A model generated the notes under the pieces. The model did no database searches, was not told the origin of the DNA, and saw only the letters and a program-made list of their open reading frames with translations. 64,000 bases of DNA, from NCBI RefSeq assembly GCF_030264295.1, contig NZ_CP127173.1, positions 7,881,501 through 7,945,500 on the forward strand, written 5' to 3'. Position numbers and translations under genes: made by a program. Positions within the stretch are counted from its first letter, which is position 1; every line of letters starts with the position of its first letter. The DNA comes from Amycolatopsis nalaikhensis. Its GTDB lineage: Bacteria; Actinomycetota; Actinomycetes; Mycobacteriales; Pseudonocardiaceae. Shown piece after piece: positions 53,719 to 62,700 of the stretch.

Positions 53719-54522
53719 CTACTCGACCGGTGCCGGGTGGTGCCTGCTGATCGGGATCACCAGCGGTGTCCCGCTCACCGGGTCCGGGGTGATCTGGCAG
53801 CGGACGTCGAAGACCTCGTCCACCAGGTCCTCGGTGATCACCTCGACCGGCTTGCCCGAAGCGACGATCCGGCCCGATTTCATCGCGATCACGTGGTCGG
53901 CGTAGCGGCACGCCTGCGGCAGGTCGTGCAGCACCATCACGACCGTCCGGCCCTCGGCGCGGTTGAGGTCGACGACCAGGTCGAGCACGTCGATCTGGTG
54001 CGCCAGGTCGAGGTACGTCGTCGGCTCGTCGAGCAGCAGCACCGGCGTGCCCTGCGCGACGGCCATCGCGATCCACGCGCGTTGCCGCTGGCCGCCGGAC
54101 AGCTCGTCCACCGGGCGGTCCGCGAGGTCGGTCATCTCGGTGGCGGCCAACGCGGACGCGACGGCGCCTTCGTCCGAAGTGGACCATTGGCGCCACCAGC
54201 TCTGGTGCGGGGCGCGGCCGCGGCCGACGAGGTCCGCCACCGTCATGCCTTCCGGGGCCACCGGCGACTGCGGCAGGATCCCGAGCCGCTGGGCAACCTG
54301 GCGCGTCGGCAGGTCGTGGATCGACTGGCCGTCCAGGTAGACCCCGCCCGACTTCGGCGTCAGCAGCCGGGCGAGGGTGCGCAGCAGCGTCGACTTCCCG
54401 CAGGCGTTCGGCCCGACGATCGCGGTGATCTGCCCCGCCGGGACGTCGAGGTCGAGGCCGTCGATGACGATCCGGTCGTCGTAGGCGACGCGCAGGTCGC
54501 GCACGCGCAGGGACGGTGTCAT
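53719..54522 (-). CDS. Siderophore ABC transporter ATPase (FecE/FepC-like)
   Basis: The 267-residue ATPase has Walker A GPNACGKST, signature LSGGQRQRAWIAMA and Walker B VLLLDEPTTYLD, the pattern of FecE/FepC-type importers. The start ATG 54522 lies two bases after the stop of the second permease gene. It is the third gene of a leftward permease-permease-ATPase operon. It energises uptake of the ferric siderophore. No binding protein is in the operon, so one must be encoded outside this window or elsewhere. Confidence 0.94.
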   Translation of the reverse strand: MTPSLRVRDLRVAYDDRIVIDGLDLDVPAGQITAIVGPNACGKSTLLRTLARLLTPKSGGVYLDGQSIHDLPTRQVAQRLGILPQSPVAPEGMTVADLVGRGRAPHQSWWRQWSTSDEGAVASALAATEMTDLADRPVDELSGGQRQRAWIAMAVAQGTPVLLLDEPTTYLDLAHQIDVLDLVVDLNRAEGRTVVMVLHDLPQACRYADHVIAMKSGRIVASGKPVEVITEDLVDEVFDVRCQITPDPVSGTPLVIPISRHHPAPVE

Positions 54523-54524
54523 CT

Positions 54525-55568
54525 TCAGCCTCCGGAGCCGGATCGGTTGGCCCTGGCCAGCAGCCAGAGCAACAGCGGGGCGCCGAGCACGCCGGTCACG
54601 ATGCCGACCGGCAGCGGCGACGCGGTCAGCGAGCGCGCGATGAGGTCACTGCCCAGCACCACGACCGCGCCGGTGAGCGCGGACGCCGTGATCGGCGGCG
54701 AAGACAGCCGCGCGAGCCGTTGCGCGATCTGCGGTGCGGTCAGGGCGACGAACGAGATCGGGCCCGCGGACGCCGTCGCGAAGGCGACGAGCCCGGCGCC
54801 GGCGAGCAGCAGGCCGAGCCGGACCGGCTGCACCGGCGTGCCGAGCCCGGCGGCGACGTCGTCGCCGAGCAGCAGCGTGCTCATCCACCGGGCCAGGCCC
54901 AGCACCACCGGCAGCAGCACGACGAGCGCGAAGAACAGCGGCACGACGTGTTCCCAGCCGCGGTTGGCGAGGTTGCCGACCAGCCAGCCGAGCGACGCCT
55001 GCGCCTCGGTGATCTGCGCCTTGCTCAGCAGGTAGTCGGTGAGGCTGGTGCACATCGCGAAGATCCCGATGCCCACCAGCAGGATCCGGTAGCCCGTGGT
55101 GCCGCGCCGCCACGCCAGCGCGTACACCAGCACCGCGGTGAGCAGGCCGCCGAGGAGGCCGAGCGTGGTGGTGCCGAGCCCGTCGCCGAAGCCGAACGCG
55201 ATCCCGGCGACGACGAACGTGGCCGCGCCCGCGTTGATGCCGATCATGTCCGGGCTGGCCAAGGGATTGCGCGTGATCGTCTGGAACACCGCGCCGGACG
55301 CGCCGAACGCGAGCCCGGCCAGCAACCCGGTGAGGGCTCGCGGCAACCGCAGTTCCTGCACGATGTAGCTGTCGCTGCCGCCGAAGAGCCCCGAGAGGAC
55401 CTCGGACACGCTCATCGGGACGTCGCCGATCGTCATGCCCACGCAGAAGAGCACGAACGCGAGCACCGCGAGGACGATCGAGACGAGCAGCAGCCGGGGC
55501 CGGACCCGGCCGGACACCGAACCGGCGCGGAAGGTGACGCGGTCGCGCCGCATCTGCAGCAGGCTCAT
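54525..55568 (-). CDS. Siderophore ABC permease (FecD/FepG-like)
   Basis: The 347-residue permease has nine to ten hydrophobic segments and the FecCD signature LPRALTGLLAGLAFGASGAVFQTITRNPLASPDMIGINAGA. It is the second permease of the iron operon, and pairs with the preceding gene product, which it resembles throughout. The start ATG 55568 lies one base after the upstream stop. The C-terminus (APLLLWLLARANRSGSG) matches the family end. Confidence 0.94.
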   Translation of the reverse strand: MSLLQMRRDRVTFRAGSVSGRVRPRLLLVSIVLAVLAFVLFCVGMTIGDVPMSVSEVLSGLFGGSDSYIVQELRLPRALTGLLAGLAFGASGAVFQTITRNPLASPDMIGINAGAATFVVAGIAFGFGDGLGTTTLGLLGGLLTAVLVYALAWRRGTTGYRILLVGIGIFAMCTSLTDYLLSKAQITEAQASLGWLVGNLANRGWEHVVPLFFALVVLLPVVLGLARWMSTLLLGDDVAAGLGTPVQPVRLGLLLAGAGLVAFATASAGPISFVALTAPQIAQRLARLSSPPITASALTGAVVVLGSDLIARSLTASPLPVGIVTGVLGAPLLLWLLARANRSGSGG

Positions 55569-55569
55569 G

Positions 55570-56607
55570 TCAGGACTCCACGAGCTTGCGGCGGCGGACG
55601 AGGTAGATGAAGAAGGGCGCGCCGAGGAACGCCACGATCACCCCCGCGCGGATCTCGCCCGGCCGGGCCATGATCCGGCCGAGGATGTCCGCGGCGAGTA
55701 ACAGGCAGGGTGCGAGGACAGCCGTGTAGGGCAGGAGCCACCGGTGGTCCGGGCCGATCACGAACCGCACCGCGTGCGGGACGATCAAGCCCAGGAACAC
55801 GATCGGGCCGGCGACCGCGACGGCCGCGCCGGTCAGCAGGGTGATCGCCAGTGCGCCGCGCAACCGCAGCGGGCCCAGCTTGCGGCCGAGCGCGATGGCG
55901 ACGTCGTCACCGAGGGCGAGGCTGTTCAGTGCCGGGCCGCTCGCGATCGCCAGTACGACGCCGACCGCGAAGAACGGCAGGACCTGCAGCAACGCCGTCC
56001 CGTCGACGCCGGAAAGGGAACCGGCGGACCAGAAGCGGTAGCGGTTGAGCGCCACCGGGTCCGCCAGCACCATCGCGCTGGTGAACGAGGCGAGCAACGC
56101 CGTCACCGCCGCCCCGGCGAGCGCGAGCTTGACCGGGCTCGACCCGGCCCGGCCCCGCGTGCCGAGGAAGTAGACGACGGCGGTCGCGGCGAGCGCACCC
56201 GCGAAGGCGAACCAGATGTAGCCGTAGAGCGAGCTGACGCCGAGCACGGTGATGGAGAAGACGATCGCGAACGCGGCCCCGGCGCTGACGCCGAGCAGGC
56301 CCGGGTCGGCCAGCGGGTTGCGGGTCAGCGCCTGCATCACCGTGCCCGCCAGCCCGAGCCCGGCGCCGACCAGCACGGCGAGGAGGGTTCTCGGCATCCG
56401 GACGCTGTGGATGATGACCGCGTCCGCGGAGCCGTCGTCGTGCCAGAGCACCTGCCAGACCGCGCCGAACGAGATCTCCTTCGAGCCGAGCCAGACGCTG
56501 AGCAGGCACAGGAAAACCAGGACGGCGAGGGCGGCCAGGAGGCCGAGTGCGCGGCCCGAATGTGGCGGGCGTCGCGTGAGAGCGATCCCTCCGGGGTCTG
56601 TTCGCAC
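55570..56607 (-). CDS. Siderophore ABC permease (FecC/FepD-like)
   Basis: The 345-residue permease starts at GTG 56607 behind GGAGGTG. It has the FecCD signature RMPRTLLAVLVGAGLGLAGTVMQALTRNPLADPGLLGVSAGA and the usual nine to ten helices. It is the first gene of the leftward transporter operon, divergent from the NRPS. Two iron boxes lie in the 136-base region between them. The short charged N-terminus before the first helix is usual for this family. Confidence 0.94.
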   Translation of the reverse strand: MRTDPGGIALTRRPPHSGRALGLLAALAVLVFLCLLSVWLGSKEISFGAVWQVLWHDDGSADAVIIHSVRMPRTLLAVLVGAGLGLAGTVMQALTRNPLADPGLLGVSAGAAFAIVFSITVLGVSSLYGYIWFAFAGALAATAVVYFLGTRGRAGSSPVKLALAGAAVTALLASFTSAMVLADPVALNRYRFWSAGSLSGVDGTALLQVLPFFAVGVVLAIASGPALNSLALGDDVAIALGRKLGPLRLRGALAITLLTGAAVAVAGPIVFLGLIVPHAVRFVIGPDHRWLLPYTAVLAPCLLLAADILGRIMARPGEIRAGVIVAFLGAPFFIYLVRRRKLVES

Positions 56608-56630
56608 CGCACCTCCGACTGGTACTGATT

Positions 56631-56649
56631 TTAGGTAAGGCTAACCGAT
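56631..56649. promoter_or_regulatory. Iron box, FecC side
   Basis: TTAGGTAAGGCTAACCGAT matches the TTAGGTTAGGCTAACCTAA consensus at 16 of 19 positions. It lies 24 bases upstream of the FecC-type start and should give iron repression of the transporter operon. Confidence 0.75.
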
Positions 56650-56680
56650 GGTACAGGAGTGCATTCTCACCATCCGTTTG

Positions 56681-56699
56681 TTAGGTTCGCCTAAGTCCG
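56681..56699. promoter_or_regulatory. Iron box, NRPS side
   Basis: TTAGGTTCGCCTAA (56681-56694) matches the first 14 bases of the iron-box consensus at 13 positions, with a weak right end. It lies about 45 bases before the NRPS start and should give iron repression of the synthetase. Confidence 0.6.
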
Positions 56700-56743
56700 C
56701 GCCCGGTTCCGGGCGCCGTGAGCAGCGGGAGGCTGGTCTACCG

Positions 56744-59700
56744 GTGAGCAACGGTGACGCTGTGCAGCAGGTCGCGGACCTCGGTTTCTGGCGTGATCGC
56801 CTTGCCTCGGCGCCGAAGGAGCTGCCGCTGCCGGTCGACCGGCCGCATGCCGCGGAGCCCGTCGTGGCCCGGCGCGCCCGGCCGCGCCCCGCGGCCGACG
56901 AGGTGACGCTGCTGGCGGCGTTCACCGTCCTGCTGTCCCGGTACGCGGGAACGGCCGACGTCGTCCTCGGCATCGGCTCGCTGGTGCCGCTCCGGGTGGA
57001 TCTCGGAGGCACGCCCGGGTTCGCGGACGTCGTCGCGCGCGTGCGCGAAGCCCGTGACGAGGCGCTGGCGCACCAGGTTCCGTTCGGCGAGCTGGTCGCC
57101 GAGGTGGATCCGGAGCCCGGACGCGGGGGATCGGTGCTCGTCAACGTCGGTTTCGGCGCCGAGACCGACCTCCCGCTCGACCTGAACCTGAGCGTCGACG
57201 GCGACGAGCTGGTGGCGCGGTACCGCGCCGACGTCCTCGACGCGTCCACTGTGGACCGCATGCTGGACCACCTCGAGCACCTGCTGGCCGACGCGCGGCA
57301 CCGTCCACAGTGGCCGGTGCATCGGCTCGACCTGATGAGCGAGACGGAGCTGCGGAAGCTCCTCGAGGACTGGAACGACACGGACCTCGCGACGCCGCTG
57401 GCGACCCTGCCGGAGCTGTTCGCCGATCGGGTCCGGGAGGCACCGGACGCCGTCGCTCTCGTCTTCGAGGACGAGGAACTGACTTACGCCGAGCTGGACG
57501 CCCGCGCGAACCAGCTGGCCCACGTCCTCATCGGCCGGGGCGCGGGGCCGGAGCGCGTCGTCGCCCTCGCCGTTCCGCGCTCGGTCGAGATGGTCGTGGC
57601 CGAGCTGGCCGTGCTCAAGGCCGGGGCCGCGTACCTGCCGCTGGACCAGGACTACCCGGCCGAGCGGATCGCCTTCATGGTGGCCGACGCGCGCCCGGTG
57701 TGCGTGGTGACCACGAGCGACCTCGCCGACCGCTTCGACGGTGACGTGCTGCTCCTCGACGAGCTGAGCCTGGACGGCGTCCCGGACACCGACCCGGCCG
57801 CGGCGATCGTCCCGGCCAACGCGGCTTACGTGATCTACACGTCCGGTTCGACCGGGCGGCCCAAGGGCGTCGTCGTCTCCCACGCGGGCGTCGCGAAGCT
57901 CGTCGCGACCCAGTCGCAGCGGTTCGGCGTCGGCCCGCACAGCCGCGTGCTGCAGTTCGCGTCGCCGAGCTTCGACGTCGCGTTCTGGGACCTGTGCCTC
58001 GGCCTGCTTTCGGGCGGACGGCTGGTGATCGTCCCCGCCGAGCGGCGCGTGCCCGGCCCCGAGCTGGCCGAGTACGCCCACGCCCACGGCGTCGATTTCA
58101 TGATCCTGCCGCCCGCGTTGCTGGCGGAGTTCCCCGAGGACTGCGACCTGCCGCGCGACAGTGTGCTGCTGGCCGGGACCGAGCGCGTGTCGCCGGAACT
58201 GGTCCGGCGGTGGGCGCCGGGGCGGCGGATGTTCAACGCCTACGGCCCGACCGAGGCCACGACGAACTCGACGCTCGGGCTGTGCGACCCGGACATCGCG
58301 CCGGGCTCGGCCGTGCCGATCGGCGTCCCCGATCCCGGCACCCGCGCCTACGTCCTCGACGCGCACCTCGCGCCGGTCCCGGTCGGCGTCGTGGGGGAGC
58401 TGTACCTCGCCGGATCCAGCCTGGCACGGGGATATCTCGGGCGGCCGGGGCTGACGGCGGAGCGGTTCGTGGCGGACCCGTTCGGTTCCGGCGGACGGCT
58501 CTACCGCACCGGTGACCTGGTGAAGTGGCTGCCGGACGGGCGGCTGGTGTTCCTGGGCCGGGCCGACGACCAGGTGAAGATCCGCGGCTACCGCATCGAA
58601 CTGGGCGAGATCGAGTCGGTGCTGGCCGAGCACCCCCGCGTCGGCCAGTCGGTCGTCGTGGCGCGGGACGGGCAGCTCGTCGCCTACGCCGTGCCGGTGC
58701 CCGACCGCGACGAGGCGGCCGAGCAGGGGCACGTCGAGGAGTGGCACGCGGTCCACGAGGAGATGCTCGCGGGGACGACCGGCATCGAGGAGAACTTCGC
58801 GGGCTGGACGTCCAGCTACGACGGCGCCGACATCCCGCTGCCCGAGATGCGGGAGTGGCACGCGGCGACGGTCGAGCGGATCCGGTCGCTGCGGCCGAAG
58901 CGCGTGCTCGAGATCGGTGTCGGCAGCGGGCTGATCCTGTCGCGGATCGCCCCGGACGCCGAAGCGTACTGGGGTGTCGACCTTTCCGAGAGCGCGATCG
59001 AGAACGTCCGCCGCGAGGTCGTCGGGACGCCGTTCGCGGACAAGGTCCACCTGGCCGCCCGGCCCGCGCACGACCTGGGCGAGCTGCCGGACTTCGACAC
59101 TGTGATCATCAATTCCGTCGCGCAGTACTTCCCCAGCGCCGACTACCTCGCCGAGGTCGTCCGTACCGTCGCCGGGCACCTCGCACCGGGCGGCACGATC
59201 TTCCTCGGCGACGTCCGCAACCTGCGTTCGCTGCGGGCGTTCCGCACCGCGGTGGAGCTGCGGCACGGCCGGGCCGACGTCGCCGCGGTGGACCAGGCGA
59301 TCGCACGTGAGGGCGAGCTGCTCCTCGACCCGGACTTCTTCCCGGCACTCGCCCGCGAGCTGGACGGCTTCGACGACGTCGACCTGTGGGTGAAGCGCGG
59401 TCAGGCGCACAACGAGCTGACCCGGCACCGCTACGACGTCGTGCTGCGGAGGGCGCCGAAACCGGCCGCGGCGGCAGAACAGGTGGTCGCGTTCGACGAT
59501 CTCGGTGCGGTGGAACGGTTCCTGGCCGCCGAGACGCCGGAGCGGCTTCGGGTCACCGGCATCCCAGACGCGCGGCTCGCGGGCGAGCTGGCGGCGGTTC
59601 GCGCCCTCGACGAGGGCGACGTCGAGGGTGCGCAGGCCGCGCTCGAGCAGCGTGACGGCGTCGACCCGGAGGCCCTGCACCGGCTCGGCGACCGCGCGGG

Positions 59701-62700
59701 CTACCGGGTCGCCGTGACCTGGGCCGCCGAGCCCGGCGAGCTGGAGGCCGTCTTCATGCGCCCCAATGTGGCGTTGGGTGCGTCCAGCGCACCCAACGCC
59801 ACGTTGGGGCGCTCGGGTGGGGCCGCCTACCGCCCGGTGCGCCCGGCGGGCAGCCCGGCGTCGTACGCCAACGCCCCGGCGGCCCGGCGGGAAACCGGCG
59901 CGCTGGTCGCGTCCCTGCGGGCGCACGTGGGTGACCGGCTGCCGCAGTACATGGTGCCGTCGGCGTTCGTCCTCCTGGACAAGCTGCCGGTGCTCGCCTC
60001 GGGCAAGCTCGACCGCAAGGCCCTGCCGAGCCCGGAGCGGTTCACCGGCGGGCCGGGCCGCGCGCCCCGCAACCCGGTCGAGCAGCTGCTGTGCGAGATG
60101 TTCGCCGACGTGCTCGGGCTGCCGCAGGCCGGGCCGGACGACGACTTCTTCGCCCTCGGCGGGCATTCGCTGCTGGCGACCCGGCTGATCCAGCGGATCC
60201 GCGCGGCCGTCGGCGCCGAGGTGCCGGTGCGCGCGGTGTTCGACGCGCCGACCCCGGCCGCGCTCGCCGACCTGGTGGCCGGGTCCGTCGACGGGACCGA
60301 GCGCCGCCCGCTCACCCGCGTCGCCGAACGGCCCGAGCGGCTGCCCCTGTCGTTCGCGCAGCAGCGGCTGTGGTTCCTGCACGGCCTGGAGGGCGGGTCG
60401 GCGACCTACAACGTCCCGCTCGTCATGCGGCTGTCCGGCGAACTGGACGTCGAGGCGTTGCGGGCCGCGCTGAACGACGTCGTCGGCAGGCACGAGGCGC
60501 TGCGGACGGTGTTTCCGACCGCCGACGGCGTGCCCTACCAGCGGGTGCTGCCCGAGGGCACGGTGGAGCTGGCGGTCCACGTGGTCGCGGAGTCCGAAGT
60601 GGACGAGGCGGTGGACGGACTGGTCCGGGGCGTCTTCGACCTCGGCGCCGGGGTGCCGGTGCGGGCCGCGCTGCTGACCGTCGACCCGCGGCGGCACGTG
60701 CTGGTCGTCGTCGTGCACCACATCGCCGCCGACGGCTGGTCGCTGTCCCCGCTGTGGCGCGACGTCGCCACGGCCTACCGCGCCCGGCTGCGCGGTGACG
60801 CTCCCGAGTGGACGCCGCTGCCCGTGCAGTACGCCGACTACACGCTCTGGCAGCGGGACCGCCTGGCCGCCGAAGAGCAGTCCCAGCTCGACTACTGGCG
60901 GGACGCGCTCGACGGGCTGCCCGAGCGGATCACCCTCCCGCTCGACCGGCCGCACCCGGCGGTGTCGGCCTACCGCGGCGGGTTCTTCACCTTCGGCTGG
61001 GACGCGGGCCTGCAGGCCGGGCTCGTCGACCTCGCGCGCGCGTGCGGCGCGAGCCCGTTCATGGTCGTGCACGCGGGCCTGACGGCGTTGCTGTCACGCC
61101 TGGGCGCCGGGACCGACATCCCGATCGGCACGCCGATCGCCGGCCGGACCGACCCCGCGCTCGACGACCTCGTCGGGTTCTTCGTCAACACCCTGGTGCT
61201 GCGCGTGGACACCGGCGGCGACCCGTCCTTCCGGGAGCTGGTCGCCCGGGTGCGCGAGCGCAGCCTCGACGCCTACGCCCACCAGGACGTGCCGTTCGAG
61301 CGGCTCGTGGAGGTGCTCAACCCGGTGCGCTCGCTGGCGCACCACCCGCTGTTCCAGACGATGCTGGCCTGGCAGAACACGCCGGGCAGCGGCGTCGAGC
61401 TGCCCGGGCTGACCGCCACCGAGCGGCCCGTCGGCACCGGTACGGCCAAGTTCGACCTCTGGTTCTCCTTCACCGAGCGCGCCGACGGCATCGACGGCCA
61501 GGCCGAGTTCAACGCCGAGGTGTTCGACCGGGCCACCGTGACCGGCCTCCTCGACCGCCTGGAAGTCCTGCTGCGCCAAGTGGTTTCGGCGCCGGACCGT
61601 CGGCTCGGTTCCCTCGACGTGCTCACCCCGGCGGAACGGGCCGGGCTCGAGGCGGTCTGGTCGGGCGCGCTCGAAGACGTCCCCGCCGTCACCGTGCCCG
61701 AGCTGTTCGCCGCCCAGGTCGCGCGGACGCCGGACCAGGTCGCCCTGGTCTTCGAGGACGAAGAGCTGACCTACGCCGAGCTGGACGCCGTCTCGAACCG
61801 CCTCGCCCGCGTGCTGGCCGAGCGGGGTGCCGGGCCCGAGCGCGTGGTGGCTCTGGCCTTGCCGCGCTCGACGCACCTGGTGACGGCCATCCTCGCGGTG
61901 CTCAAGACCGGCGCGGCCTACCTGCCGCTCGACCCGGGCTACCCGGCCGACCGCATCGCGTTCATGCTCGACGACGCGCGACCGGCCTTGGTGCTGGCGA
62001 CGGCGGAAACCGCGGTGGCGGGCGCGCTGCTGCTCGACGACCCCGCCACGCTCGCCGGAGTCCCGGCCGAGCCGCTGCCGGATGTCATGCTGCGGCCGGA
62101 AAACCCGGCGTACGTCATCTACACGTCCGGGTCGACGGGGCGTCCCAAGGGCGTCGTCGTGCCGCACGCGGGCATCGTCAACCGGCTGCTCTGGATGCAG
62201 GACGAGTACGGCCTGACCGGCGACGACCGCGTGCTGCAGAAGACGCCGTCCAGCTTCGACGTCTCCGTGTGGGAGTTCCTCTGGCCGCTCATCACCGGGG
62301 CCACCGAGGTGCTGGCCCGGCCGGACGGCCACAAGGACCCCGCCTACCTCGCCCGGCTGATCCGCGACCGCGGGATCACGACCGTCCACTTCGTCCCGTC
62401 GATGCTGCAGGTGTTCCTGCAGGAGCCGACGGCGGGGGAGTGCACGAGCCTGCGCCGGGTGCTCTGCAGCGGCGAGGCCCTCCCGGCCGACGCGGTGACT
62501 CAGTTCGGCCAGGTGCTGGACGCCGAACTGCACAACCTGTACGGCCCCACGGAAGCCTCGGTCGACGTCACGTCCTGGCCCACCTCGCCGGAAGAGAGTT
62601 CGGTCCCGATCGGACGTCCGGTGTGGAACACCCGGACTTACGTGCTCGACGCCGAGCTGCGGCCCGTCCCGCCCGGCACCCCCGGCGAGCTGTACCTGGC

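Noticed and set aside
56738..61072. A 1444-codon minus-strand open frame opposite the NRPS
   Set aside because: The plus strand encodes clear adenylation, carrier and condensation motifs; the antisense frame has biased composition and no family features.
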